A DNA stretch of 64,000 nt from Alkaliphilus hydrothermalis (lineage in GTDB: Bacteria; Bacillota; Clostridia; Peptostreptococcales; Natronincolaceae): positions 1-64,000 of the forward strand of contig NZ_JAFBEE010000016.1 of NCBI RefSeq assembly GCF_016908555.1. Direction: 5' to 3'. The position numbers and the translations under genes were made by a program. This document shows, piece by piece, positions 17,897-26,939 of the stretch; position 1 is the stretch's first letter, and the number at the start of each line of letters is the position of its first letter. Below the pieces are notes generated by a model. The model searched no databases. It was not told where the DNA came from and was given only the letters and a program-made list of their open reading frames with translations.

Positions 17897-17941
17897 ATGC
17901 AAATCATGAAAGGGCAAGGTAAAGACAAAATGAAGTTATAA
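17897..17941 (+). CDS. Candidate leader peptide upstream of the ABC-F gene
   Basis: ATG at 17,897, preceded by AAAGGTG, opens a 14-codon ORF, MQIMKGQGKDKMKL, ending at TAA 17,939-17,941. It lies about 370 nt before the ABC-F start, at the beginning of a structured leader. Antibiotic-inducible ABC-F genes commonly use such short ORFs for ribosome-stalling attenuation; that role is inferred. Confidence 0.4.
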   Translation: MQIMKGQGKDKMKL

Positions 17942-17974
17942 TTCACTTTAACAGTTTATTAAAATGAAAAATTC

Positions 17975-18004
17975 ATGAAAGCTATCAAGTTAGGCTTTTT
18001 TGTC
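17975..18004 (+). terminator. Candidate attenuator hairpin in the ABC-F leader
   Basis: AAGCT and AGGCTT around TATCAAGTT form a short stem followed by TTTTTTGT. It lies just after the putative leader peptide and could stop transcription when that ORF is translated freely. The stem is short, so confidence is low. Confidence 0.4.
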
Positions 18005-18113
18005 ATGCGTTTTATTAGATGGAAGTGGATAGTGCTTTAGATTGTCGACAGCTTGTTCATATGGAAGATTAATAGTTTATCAATATAATTCTTCAGTCTT
18101 AAATACAGATTTC

Positions 18114-18220
18114 GGGATTGAATCCCAGTAGTGCTGATCTAGTTAGTATTAGGAATCTAGTATTTATATCAGTGGTTTTCACAACACTGTCCCACGGGTC
18201 ATTTATTGGACCGACTAACT
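18114..18220 (+). ncRNA. Structured leader RNA (hairpin plus three-way junction)
   Basis: GGGAT/ATCCC (18,114-18,126) forms one hairpin. Then AGTTAGT (18,141-18,147) pairs with ACTAACT (18,214-18,220), enclosing two arms: CAGTG/CACTG (18,170-18,174 with 18,185-18,189) and GGTC/GACC (18,197-18,200 with 18,209-18,212). An alternative pairing of CAGTAGTGCTG with the CAACACT segment is possible, so the fold could switch. I do not recognise it as a known riboswitch. Confidence 0.4.
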
Positions 18221-18282
18221 GAGATAAGAAATTATATAATGATTATAATTACAATCAACCATAGAATATCCTTAGACACTAT

Positions 18283-18310
18283 CCCTCCATATTCATAAGG
18301 AGGGTTTTTT
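18283..18310 (+). promoter_or_regulatory. Hairpin combining Shine-Dalgarno and terminator, abutting the ABC-F start
   Basis: CCCTCC (18,283-18,288) pairs with GGAGGG (18,299-18,304), and six T residues follow immediately before ATG 18,311. The 3' arm is the Shine-Dalgarno itself. The hairpin would both hide the ribosome-binding site and act as an intrinsic terminator. Confidence 0.6.
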
Positions 18311-19957
18311 ATGCTATTAATAGAAGCAAATCATATAAAGAAATATTTTGGTGATCGATTAGTACTGGATGTGGAGAATCTAAAAATTTATGCTACAGAC
18401 CGAATTGGTATTGTTGGAGCAAATGGGGTAGGCAAGACAACTTTAATGAAGATCCTATGCCAAAAAATCAGCCCCGACGAAGGCGTTGTAAAACTCTACA
18501 GCCCCTATACCTATATTACTCAGCTACAGGAGCCAGAGGTTAAAATCATTAGTGATGAATTGGCCTCAAAGTTTGGTATTTCAAATATTTGGAAAGACAG
18601 CATGAGTGGGGGAGAGAAAACTAGATTTAAATTAGCAGTTGTTTTCCAACAGGAAAGTCCATTGATTCTAGCAGATGAACCCACCAGCAACCTAGATATG
18701 GAGGGAATTGGATTACTGGGAAAAAAATTTGAAGAATTCAGAGGGGGATTAGTCCTCATATCCCACGACCGACATTTATTAAATACCCTATGTAATAAAA
18801 TCCTAGAGGTAAAGGATGGGAAAATAAAAATATACAACGGTAACTATGAAGACTATCTGATACAAGTCAGAGAAGAACAGGAAAGGGCAGAGTTTGAGTA
18901 CACCCAATATGTTAATGAAAAGAAGCGTTTGGAGGAGGTTATTTCTGAGAAAAAAGACCAAGCAAAGAAAATGAGGAAGATCCCAAAGAGAATGGGAAAT
19001 TCTGAGGCGAGACTTCATAAAATGGGGAATCAAGGTGCAAAGGCAAATCTTGAAAAGCAGACTAAAAGTATTCAGTCAAGAATCGAACGTTTGGAGGTGA
19101 AAGAAAAGCCAAAGGAAGAGTCAATCATCAAGCTGGACATACAGGATTCCCAAAAAATTCACAGCAAAATCTTAATCTCAGGAGAAAACATCCACAAAGC
19201 CTTTGATAGTAAAGTAATCTTTAAAAAGGCGGAATTTGCAATAACTAATGGAAGTAAAGTTGCATTGATTGGTCCAAATGGATGTGGTAAAAGTACCCTC
19301 ATCAAGATGATTATGGAGGGAAAAGCACCAATCAGAAGGGCAAAGGGGGCTAAAATTGGTTATTTTAGTCAGGAGATAAATAATCTCAACTATGATGCTA
19401 GTATTCTTGAAAATGTCATGGAAACCAGTATATATAATGAAACCTTTGTGAGGATCTTACTGGATAGGCTACTTTTTACAAAGGATGATCTCCATAAAAA
19501 AATCAATGTCCTCAGTGGTGGAGAACGGGTAAAGGTCTCTTTTGTGAAAATCCTGTTACAGGATATCAATCTCCTAATACTAGATGAACCCACCAACTAC
19601 ATGGATATTAAATCCCTAGAAGTCATGGAGGAAGCCCTAAAGGAATATGATAGGACTCTCTTATTTGTCTCCCACGATAGAAAGCTAGTGGAAACTGTGG
19701 CGGATCACATTATGACCATAGAGGAAAAGAAGATAAAGATTTTTAAAGGAAGCTATGAAGAGTATCTTGATAAAAAAAAGAATCCTCCAAATCAAGAGAC
19801 AAAGGAAATTGAAGAACAAATATTTGTTTTGGAGACTCGACTTACAGAACTAATTGGTAGATTGTCTGCCCCCTCAAAGACAGATAATACAACCCTCTTG
19901 GATGAAGAATACCATAAAACATTAAAGGAGCTAAAGCGTATGAGGGCCTGCCTTTAA
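18311..19957 (+). CDS. ABC-F family ribosome-protection-type ATPase
   Basis: 548 residues with two fused ATPase domains and no membrane segment. Domain 1 has Walker A GANGVGKTT (Lys42), signature MSGGEKTR and ADEPTSNLD. A charged helical interdomain linker follows (about residues 185-290). Domain 2 has GPNGCGKSTL, signature LSGGERVK and LDEPTNYMD. ABC-F proteins bind the ribosomal E site, and one branch (VmlR, Lsa, Clostridium CplR) expels lincosamides, pleuromutilins and streptogramins. The extended linker and the elaborate leader fit an inducible resistance factor, but the sequence alone does not prove resistance. Confidence 0.85.
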   Translation: MLLIEANHIKKYFGDRLVLDVENLKIYATDRIGIVGANGVGKTTLMKILCQKISPDEGVVKLYSPYTYITQLQEPEVKIISDELASKFGISNIWKDSMSGGEKTRFKLAVVFQQESPLILADEPTSNLDMEGIGLLGKKFEEFRGGLVLISHDRHLLNTLCNKILEVKDGKIKIYNGNYEDYLIQVREEQERAEFEYTQYVNEKKRLEEVISEKKDQAKKMRKIPKRMGNSEARLHKMGNQGAKANLEKQTKSIQSRIERLEVKEKPKEESIIKLDIQDSQKIHSKILISGENIHKAFDSKVIFKKAEFAITNGSKVALIGPNGCGKSTLIKMIMEGKAPIRRAKGAKIGYFSQEINNLNYDASILENVMETSIYNETFVRILLDRLLFTKDDLHKKINVLSGGERVKVSFVKILLQDINLLILDEPTNYMDIKSLEVMEEALKEYDRTLLFVSHDRKLVETVADHIMTIEEKKIKIFKGSYEEYLDKKKNPPNQETKEIEEQIFVLETRLTELIGRLSAPSKTDNTTLLDEEYHKTLKELKRMRACL

Positions 19958-19980
19958 CAAAAACTTACAATATAATTTAT

Positions 19981-20028
19981 AGGAATGGAGATCATGCATA
20001 AAATACCGCATTTTTCATTCCTTTTTAT
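19981..20028 (+). terminator. Terminator after the ABC-F gene
   Basis: AGGAATG (19,981-19,987) pairs with CATTCCT (20,016-20,022), followed by TTTTA; an inner ATGC/GCAT pair shortens the loop. The remaining gap to 20,355 shows nothing recognisable. Confidence 0.55.
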
Positions 20029-20355
20029 ATGTGAATAATTACAAATCGAATCCTACGAAATTATTAGATAAAATTACTAATAATTGGGTGAGTGGTTTGC
20101 AGAAAAACACTAAATCTGCTATAGTATATATTTATTATAAGTAATGGGTTAAATCATAACTCAAGATGTAGCTCAAAACTTAAAACTGTGTCAGATACAG
20201 TGAAATAAGTACCAAAAATAATGGAGTAGAAGGAAAAAAGTCTCTAATGTCAAATAACTAAAGGGATAGAGGTGTATCTATAGGCTGGAAAGATCACTCT
20301 TAAATATGTTATTATATGAATTAATTAGTGTATAAAAAAGAAATGAGGGCTAGAG

Positions 20356-22335
20356 ATGACTATAGAAAAGCAACATAATTATGGAAATGATAGTCTTTCC
20401 ACACTAGAAGAAAAAGACAAAGTAAGACTTCGACCAGGGGTAATATTCGGAAGCGATGGTATTGAAGGGTGTCGTCATACCCTTGTGGAAATAGTAGCAA
20501 ATGCCAGAGACGAAGCCCAAGAGGGTTTTGGTAATTTGATAGAAGTCTTTAGATATAAAGATCACTCCATAGAAGTAAGGGACAAAGGACGTGGGATCCC
20601 ATTAGAATATAATCAAAAGGAACAAAAATACAACTGGGAAATTGTATTCATGATCCTTTATGGTGGTGGAAAATACAACAACAACTCCGGTAGCAATTAT
20701 CAATACAGTATCGGATTAAACGGTCTAGGGACCGCTGCCACTCAGTTTGCCTCCGAATACATGGACGTAGAGGTTTATCGAGATGGACATAAATATGAAT
20801 TACGCTTTGAAAAGGGTGAAAATGTAGGTGGACTAATAAGTGAAAGGTGTGAATATGAGCACACCGGAAGTATGATTAAATGGAAGCCTGACCTAGAGGT
20901 ATTTAATGATATAGATATTCCCTTAACCTTCTTTCAAGATACCTTGAAAAGACAGGCAATCGTAAATAAAGGAATCACCTTTAAATTGTACGATGAAGAA
21001 ACCGACGAGACCTTCGTATATTATTATGAAGACGGAATAATAGATTACGTAAAAGAAGTCAGTGGAGAAAAAGCCCTGACGGAGCCCCAATACTTTGAAT
21101 TGGAAACGAAGGGTAGGGATCGGGAGGATAAGGAGGAGTACAAGCTTAAAATCCAAGTAGCCTTTGCTTTCAATAATGAAAACACAATACTGGAGTATTA
21201 CCATAACTCCTCCTATCTAGAATACGGAGGCTCGCCAGATAAAGCGGTGGATAGTGCCTTTTCATCAACCCTCCATAGCTTTATTAAGGATAAGAATAAA
21301 TACAATAAAAATGAGAAACGGGTAACCTTCACTGATATTCGAGATAGCTTGATTTTAGTGACCAACACCTACTCCACCATTACCAGCTATGAAAATCAAA
21401 CCAAAAAGGCAATTACTAATAAATTTATTCAAGAGGCAATGACCTCCTTCCTAAAGGAAAAGCTAGAAATTTACTTTATAGAAAACCAATCGGAACTAGA
21501 TCGAATCATCGACCAAGTCTTGATTAATAAAAGAAGTCGAGAAAAGGCAGAGCTGACTAGAATCGATCTTAAGAAGAAACTCAGTAAGGGTGTAGACAAC
21601 TTCACCAATAAAGTAAAGAAGTTTGTAGATTGTAGATCAAAGGATGTAAGTCGTCGAGAGCTATTTATCGTAGAGGGAGACTCAGCTTTAGGCTCTACGA
21701 AAATGGGTAGAGATGCAGAGTTTCAAGCCATCATCCCAGTTCGTGGAAAACCCTTAAACTGTCTAAAGTCTGACTATGCTAAAATTTTTAAGAATGATAT
21801 TATCGTAGATTTATTAAAGGTACTGGGCTGTGGAGTAGAAATAAAAAGTAAACACAATGACTTAAGTTTCTTTGATATAGAAAAACTGAATTGGAATAAA
21901 GTCATCATCTGTACCGATGCCGATGTGGATGGATTCCAGATCAGAACCTTGATTTTGACGATGCTATATGTGTTGACTCCGACTCTAATCGAAAAGGGGT
22001 ACGTATATATTGCTGAATCACCTTTATATGAGATTACCGATAGTAAGGACAACTCCTACTTTGCATACTCGGATACAGAAAAAAATAAAATACTAAAGAA
22101 ATTAAAAGGAAATTACAAGATTCAACGATCAAAGGGATTAGGGGAGAATGAGCCTGAAATGATGTGGCAAACCACCATGAATCCTGAGACAAGACGATTA
22201 ATCAAGGTGACTCCGACAGAGGCTCAAGCAACTAAAGATGCCTTTGAATTGTTCCTTGGGGACAACCTAGCAGGAAGAAAAGAGTTTATAGCAGAATTCG
22301 GGTATAAATATATAGAAGAGTCAGATGTCGTTTAA
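20356..22335 (+). CDS. Type IIA DNA topoisomerase, ATPase/TOPRIM subunit (ParE/GyrB-like, divergent)
   Basis: 659 residues. GHKL ATPase motifs are present: EIVANARDEAQEG-like N box, VRDKGRGIP and GLNGLGTAATQFAS. The TOPRIM domain has EGDSALGSTKMGRD (Glu440) and CTDADVDGFQIRTL (Asp521, Asp523, Asp525), with RSKGLGENEPEMMW near the end. Departures from housekeeping GyrB/ParE are the Leu445 in place of the usual Gly of EGDSAGG, and loss of the PGKLAD block, here replaced by FTNKVKKFVDCRSKD. It lies 23 bp before its partner subunit. It is most likely an accessory topoisomerase IV, with the regular gyrase elsewhere. Confidence 0.85.
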   Translation: MTIEKQHNYGNDSLSTLEEKDKVRLRPGVIFGSDGIEGCRHTLVEIVANARDEAQEGFGNLIEVFRYKDHSIEVRDKGRGIPLEYNQKEQKYNWEIVFMILYGGGKYNNNSGSNYQYSIGLNGLGTAATQFASEYMDVEVYRDGHKYELRFEKGENVGGLISERCEYEHTGSMIKWKPDLEVFNDIDIPLTFFQDTLKRQAIVNKGITFKLYDEETDETFVYYYEDGIIDYVKEVSGEKALTEPQYFELETKGRDREDKEEYKLKIQVAFAFNNENTILEYYHNSSYLEYGGSPDKAVDSAFSSTLHSFIKDKNKYNKNEKRVTFTDIRDSLILVTNTYSTITSYENQTKKAITNKFIQEAMTSFLKEKLEIYFIENQSELDRIIDQVLINKRSREKAELTRIDLKKKLSKGVDNFTNKVKKFVDCRSKDVSRRELFIVEGDSALGSTKMGRDAEFQAIIPVRGKPLNCLKSDYAKIFKNDIIVDLLKVLGCGVEIKSKHNDLSFFDIEKLNWNKVIICTDADVDGFQIRTLILTMLYVLTPTLIEKGYVYIAESPLYEITDSKDNSYFAYSDTEKNKILKKLKGNYKIQRSKGLGENEPEMMWQTTMNPETRRLIKVTPTEAQATKDAFELFLGDNLAGRKEFIAEFGYKYIEESDVV

Positions 22336-22358
22336 AAACCAAAAGGGGTGATCAACCA

Positions 22359-24572
22359 ATGGAATCTAATTTAACCCATCTAAATGTCATAGAAACCCTA
22401 GAAAAGAATTACATGCCCTATTCTATGAGCGTTATTATTTCGAGGGCATTGCCAGAGATTGATGGATTAAAACCCTCCCATCGAAAGCTACTCTATACCA
22501 TGTTTAAAATGGGATTATTAAAAGGGGCAAAGACAAAATCCGCCAACATCGTTGGACAGACAATGAAGCTGAACCCCCACGGAGATGCCGCCATCTATGA
22601 AACAATGGTGCGACTTACTAGGGGGAACGAAGCATTACTTCATCCCTTAATTGATAGTAAAGGAAACTTTGGTAAGAACTATTCAAAGGAAATGGCTTAT
22701 GCGGCTCCCAGATACACAGAGGCAAAGCTGGAGACCATCTGTGAGGAATTTTTTAAGGATATTAATAAAAATACAGTGGACTTTGTTCCAAACTATGATA
22801 ATACAGTACAGGAGCCAAAACTACTCCCTACTACCTTCCCAAATATTTTAGTCAATCCGAATATGGGGATCGCAGTAGGGATGGCAAGTTCTATTTGTAG
22901 CTTCAACCTCCAAGAAGTCTGCCAAGCAACGATAGAATTCTTAAAGGATGTAGAAGTGGATATTACCCAATATCTAAAGGCGCCAGACTTCCCATCGGGG
23001 GGGCAACTGATCCTCAATAAAAATGAACTTAAGCAAATTTATGAAACAGGTAGGGGAACTGTCTATCTCAGAGGAAAATATAATTACGATAAGTCCAATA
23101 ATTGTATCGACATCTACGAAATCCCCTATACCACCACCACAGAGGCAATTATTGAAAAAATTATTGAGTTAGTTAAGGGTGGCAAGATTAAAGATGTTAG
23201 TGATATACGAGATGAAACCGATAAGGAAGGTCTGAAGATTACTTTGGACTTAAAGCGAAATACTGACCCAGAGCATCTGATGAATCGCTTGTACAAACTT
23301 ACTCCATTACAGGACACTTTTAGTTGCAATTTTAATATTCTTATTAACGGTAAACCAAGGGTCCTAGGGGTAAAAGAAATCATCAAGGAATGGACCATTT
23401 TTAGAATTGATTGCATTAAGCGACAACTGGCATTTGATATTCAGCAGAAAAATGAGCGCCTACACCTATTAAAGGGTTTAGAAAAAATACTACTAGATAT
23501 TGACAAGGCAGTAAAAATCGTTAAGGATACTAAAAAGGATAAAGAGGTTGTACCGAACCTAATGAAGGGCTTTGAAGTGGACGAGCTTCAGGCGGAATTC
23601 ATTGCAGATATTAAATTAAGAAACTTCAACCAAGAATATATTCTTAATAAAACGAAGGATATCACTGCCCTAGAGAAGGAAATCAAAAAGCTAGAGGACA
23701 CCCTACAAAGTGAGGGCAAGATTAATAAGGTCATCATTAAAGAATTACAAGAAGTGTCCAAGAAATATGGAACGCCAAGGAAAACAGAGATTGTCTTAGA
23801 AAAGCATGTAGAAGTCATTACAGAAGAATTACTAATAGAAGATTACAACGTAAAAATTTTCCTAACCAATGAACAGTATCTGAAGAAAATCTCCATAGCC
23901 TCTTTACAGGCCTCCATCAGAAGTAATAACTATGAACATAAGCTAAAGGATAATGACTTTATCATACAAGAACTGGATAGTACCAATAAGTCGGATTTAT
24001 TGTTGTTCTCAGATAAATATATCGTCTACAAGGTGAGGAGCTATGAGCTGGAGGATAAGAAAACCAGTAGCTTAGGGGACTATTTAAGAAATCTACTGTC
24101 TATGGATGAGGAGGAAAATATCATCTATATGACCACCACAGAGGATTATAGCGGAGAGATGATCTTCTGCTATGAAAATGGAAAATGTGCCAAGATTCCA
24201 ATGGAGAGTTATCAGACTAAAACCAAGAGAAAGCAGTTGGCAAACGCCTATTCTAGTTCTTCAAAGTTGGTTTATCTTGAACATATTCAAGAAGACAAGG
24301 ATCTGGTGGCAATCAGTAGTATCAATAAGGTTCTGATTTTCAATACAGAGGAAATTCCACCAAAGACAACTAGGAGTTCCAATGGAGTGCAGGTACTTAA
24401 ATCTAAAAAAGGCAGTACCCTAACAACAATAAAGAATCTTGATGAAGTCATTTTCAAAAATGAAGATTATTATAGGGGCAAAATTCCCGCCATAGGAACT
24501 TTCCTCAAAAAGGAAGATCATATTGAAAAGCCCTATGAAAATTTGAGTTTGTTTGATGAAAATAATGAGTAA
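22359..24572 (+). CDS. Type IIA DNA topoisomerase, cleavage subunit (ParC/GyrA-like, divergent)
   Basis: 737 residues, shorter than most GyrA. The N-terminal breakage-reunion domain reads ALPEIDGLKPSHRKLLYTM, then NPHGDAAIYETMVRLTRG, with the catalytic Tyr119 in AAPRYTE. A coiled-coil region lies around residues 360-480, and the C-terminal part (from about 500) is a reduced beta-pinwheel-like region without the GyrA-box I can recognise, fitting a decatenase rather than a supercoiling gyrase. AAGGGGTGATC gives the RBS. Together with the upstream gene it forms an A2B2 enzyme. Confidence 0.87.
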   Translation: MESNLTHLNVIETLEKNYMPYSMSVIISRALPEIDGLKPSHRKLLYTMFKMGLLKGAKTKSANIVGQTMKLNPHGDAAIYETMVRLTRGNEALLHPLIDSKGNFGKNYSKEMAYAAPRYTEAKLETICEEFFKDINKNTVDFVPNYDNTVQEPKLLPTTFPNILVNPNMGIAVGMASSICSFNLQEVCQATIEFLKDVEVDITQYLKAPDFPSGGQLILNKNELKQIYETGRGTVYLRGKYNYDKSNNCIDIYEIPYTTTTEAIIEKIIELVKGGKIKDVSDIRDETDKEGLKITLDLKRNTDPEHLMNRLYKLTPLQDTFSCNFNILINGKPRVLGVKEIIKEWTIFRIDCIKRQLAFDIQQKNERLHLLKGLEKILLDIDKAVKIVKDTKKDKEVVPNLMKGFEVDELQAEFIADIKLRNFNQEYILNKTKDITALEKEIKKLEDTLQSEGKINKVIIKELQEVSKKYGTPRKTEIVLEKHVEVITEELLIEDYNVKIFLTNEQYLKKISIASLQASIRSNNYEHKLKDNDFIIQELDSTNKSDLLLFSDKYIVYKVRSYELEDKKTSSLGDYLRNLLSMDEEENIIYMTTTEDYSGEMIFCYENGKCAKIPMESYQTKTKRKQLANAYSSSSKLVYLEHIQEDKDLVAISSINKVLIFNTEEIPPKTTRSSNGVQVLKSKKGSTLTTIKNLDEVIFKNEDYYRGKIPAIGTFLKKEDHIEKPYENLSLFDENNE

Positions 24573-24703
24573 TTGAACGTAAATGCGACTTTAATGAGTT
24601 CAATAGGAAAAGTAAAAGTAGACGAGTCTAAACCAGTAATAGGATTTATTAATATGATTTACATCAATCGATAGAGGACTAAGTTAAATCTCAAAAAATA
24701 CAT

Positions 24704-24765
24704 AGGACTGACTAAGTGAGAAGGTTAATGATTTTCTTTTTTTCTCCCATAGGTCAGTCCTTTTC
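24704..24765. terminator. Long-loop terminator between topoisomerase and peroxiredoxin genes
   Basis: AGGACTGAC (24,704-24,712) and GTCAGTCCT (24,753-24,761) form a perfect 9-bp stem, followed by TTTCT. It could end the topoisomerase operon and, in reverse, the convergent peroxiredoxin. Confidence 0.6.
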
Positions 24766-24841
24766 TATACTATTTTCTACCTGCCATCACTATTATTTTT
24801 TAGAATCTTTTTTTTGTATACTTTTGTCAATACACAAAATA

Positions 24842-25468
24842 TTAATACTTACCCACATACTCCCAACCAGTAGGAATACCAGGATTACCAGGTTCCCAAC
24901 CAGCAGGGACTCCAAGACCTGTTTCACGGTGATACTGTAATCCTTGAATAATTCTAAGAATCTCATCTATATTTCTACCTACCGGTTGAGGATTAAGAAT
25001 AGACCACTGGACCTTTCCTTGAGGGTCAACAATGAAGGCTCCCCTGTAGGCAAAACCATCCTTTTTATTTAAGATACCATACTTATTACTGATCTCCATA
25101 TTCCGATCCGAGAGAACAGGGTAATTGACCAATTGGCCAGAGGGGGAAGTCTGCAGGAAAATTTTATGACTGTAGATACTATCGGTACTGATGGCTAGAA
25201 CTTCTGCATTGAGGTCTTTAAACTGACTCATCTTTTCAGCAACTGCTGCCAGTTCCGTAGGTCAAACAAAGGTAAAGTTACTACCATAAAAGAATAGAAC
25301 CACCCATTTTCCTAAATAGTCCCTCAGATTAACGGTAATTGGCTGATTCTCATATACTCCCTCCAATGTAAAGGGGGGTGCAGTTTCACCGGGATGGATA
25401 TATCGGTAGTTAGGTTGTTGCATCATTTTGCTATAGCAATAGGCATGATAGTAATCTCTATAGTTCAC
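24842..25468 (-). CDS. prxU: Selenocysteine-containing peroxiredoxin (AhpC/TSA family), in-frame UGA
   Basis: Read from GTG at 25,468 (AGGAGT eight bases upstream), the frame gives 68 residues up to TGA at 25,264-25,262, and the same frame continues to a stop at 24,842: 208 residues in all. The TGA falls exactly at the peroxidatic position in SNFTFV-U-PTELAAV, where the family has Cys in the F(V)CPTE motif. Downstream blocks (STDSIYSH, YRGAFIVDPQGKVQW, GIPTGWEYVGKY) are normal AhpC-like sequence. No Cys follows the Sec, and the usual resolving position reads GVPAGW, so it would be a 1-Sec enzyme reduced by an external thiol. It is divergent from msrA. Reading it as two genes or a pseudogene is the alternative, but UGA at this residue matches known PrxU selenoproteins. 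Confidence 0.85.
25233..25264 (-). promoter_or_regulatory. Bacterial SECIS-like hairpin after the UGA codon
   Basis: Immediately after the UGA the minus strand reads CCTACGGAACTGG, then the hairpin CAGC-AGTT-GCTG. The 4-nt apical loop starts 17 nt after the UGA and has G as its second base, which fits the bacterial SECIS rule (guanine among the first two loop bases, about 16-37 nt from UGA). The stem is short. Confidence 0.55.
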
Positions 25469-25657
25469 TTGATTTCACTCCTTGTATTCAGGGTAAAGGT
25501 AAGTACATACCTTGATATATAATATGTTTAAGGAGGTAATGTCGTAACAAAGATAAAGGAAATTAAATATGTGCAAAAAAAAACAACAATACCTATTGAA
25601 ATATTTTTATATAAGGGTATTATAAAAGTAAGATTAAAAGACAGGAGGAGATTAAAC

Positions 25658-26134
25658 ATGAAGGAAATCGTATTAGCTGGAGGCTGTTTTTGGGGTGTGG
25701 AGGCCTACATTTCAAGAAAAAATGGTATTTTAGAAACTGAGGTTGGATATGCAAATGGTCACGTAGAAAATCCTACATATCAAGATGTTTGTGGAAAAGG
25801 GACTGGCCACGCAGAGGTTTGCCGTGTGAAATATGATGAATCAGTGGTGAGCCTTGAGGAAGTATTATCTTACTTCTGGAAGATTATTGACCCCACTATA
25901 GTAGATCGCCAAGGTCCAGATATCGGTAATCAATACAGAACAGGAATTTATTATACAGATGAAACAGACTTAGAGACAATCTTAAAAACAAAAGAAGAAG
26001 AACAAAAGAAGTATTCAAAAGAGATTGTTACGGAAGTTGAGCCTCTAAAAACCTACTTCCCAGCGGAAGAATATCATCAAAAGTACCTAGAAAAGAATCC
26101 AAATGGCTACTGTCATATTGATTTAAGTTTGTAA
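25658..26134 (+). CDS. msrA: Peptide-methionine (S)-S-oxide reductase
   Basis: 158 residues from ATG 25,658, chosen because AGGAGGAGATTAAAC precedes it; the longer in-frame start has no RBS. The catalytic motif is GGCFWG with Cys10 (TGT, not TGA), followed by the conserved GYANGHVENPTYQDVC, GTGHAEVC and DRQGPDIGNQYRTGIYY blocks. The end, HQKYLEKNPNGYCHI, carries a probable resolving Cys. It repairs oxidised methionine using thioredoxin. Head-to-head with the Sec-peroxiredoxin, so a shared oxidative-stress response is plausible. Confidence 0.93.
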   Translation: MKEIVLAGGCFWGVEAYISRKNGILETEVGYANGHVENPTYQDVCGKGTGHAEVCRVKYDESVVSLEEVLSYFWKIIDPTIVDRQGPDIGNQYRTGIYYTDETDLETILKTKEEEQKKYSKEIVTEVEPLKTYFPAEEYHQKYLEKNPNGYCHIDLSL

Positions 26135-26192
26135 TTTTGTTTTTTTATATTCGTAATATTAAAATAACATAATAGATAAACTCCTTAAAAGA

Positions 26193-26228
26193 AAAGAATC
26201 CGACTACCCTTGGCCAGATTCTTTTTCT
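26193..26228 (+). terminator. Terminator of msrA
   Basis: AAAGAATC (26,193-26,200) pairs with GATTCTTT (26,217-26,224), followed by TTCTTA. Confidence 0.75.
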
Positions 26229-26369
26229 TATTGGATGTTTTATCGATTTCTAAAGTGAATCATAAAATGAGAAGTAGAATAATGATAGATTAGGCGGCAT
26301 AGGGTAATAATAATTTTAATTAATTCAGTAGCAAAAAATACATAGAATGATTGATGGGGGACCGTGTGA

Positions 26370-26939
26370 ATGAGGAAAAGAAGATATTTTGAATACCTTT
26401 ATAAATTCGAAGAAGAGAGTAAAAAATATCTAATAGAAGTATCCCTTGATGACTATAATGATGTGTATGATGATTGGGATCCCTCGCCATTCAAAAAGAG
26501 GGATATTGAGGATGAGTTTAATGATTTTGTACTGAATTCCACAGAAGATATACCTTTGAACTTGAAAATCGCAATCGTACTGTATTTACCTACACAAATT
26601 AAGGATACAAAAAAAGAAATAGCTCTAATCTCCGCCTACCAAAACTATTACGAATATGGTTTGGCAAGGTTAGAAAAAGAAATTACTAATCTTCATAAGA
26701 AGATAGCTTCATACTTTATCCTATCTATTTTGTTCCTAAGTATTGGCTACTTTTTTGGAGGGGCAGATTCTAATGTATTGCTGAAGGTCTTCCATGAAGG
26801 GATCCTCATAGGGGGATGGGTGTTTCTATGGGAATTTTTCACCAGTATTTTTATACTAAGACGGGAACTTCAAGAAAAATTCAAGTTGTTTAAAAGATTG
26901 TATGAATCGGAAATAAGGTTTATATATAAGGAAGTGTAG
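26370..26939 (+). CDS. Membrane protein of unknown function, 189 aa
   Basis: The N-terminal 105 residues are cytosolic and acidic (SLDDYNDVYDDWDPSPFKKR) and lead through a helix to two transmembrane segments, roughly residues 112-130 and 143-162. The tail is basic and helical (RRELQEKFKLFKRLYESE). The ATG follows TGGGGGACCGTG. The following helicase gene is on the same strand about 120 bp away. I do not recognise the family; a membrane-anchored sensor or scaffold is possible but not shown. Confidence 0.65.
   Translation: MRKRRYFEYLYKFEEESKKYLIEVSLDDYNDVYDDWDPSPFKKRDIEDEFNDFVLNSTEDIPLNLKIAIVLYLPTQIKDTKKEIALISAYQNYYEYGLARLEKEITNLHKKIASYFILSILFLSIGYFFGGADSNVLLKVFHEGILIGGWVFLWEFFTSIFILRRELQEKFKLFKRLYESEIRFIYKEV

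Noticed and set aside
24842..25264. Peroxiredoxin as two separate genes or a nonsense pseudogene.
   Set aside because: The frame is continuous, both halves are well conserved, the stop is UGA exactly at the catalytic residue and a SECIS-like hairpin follows.
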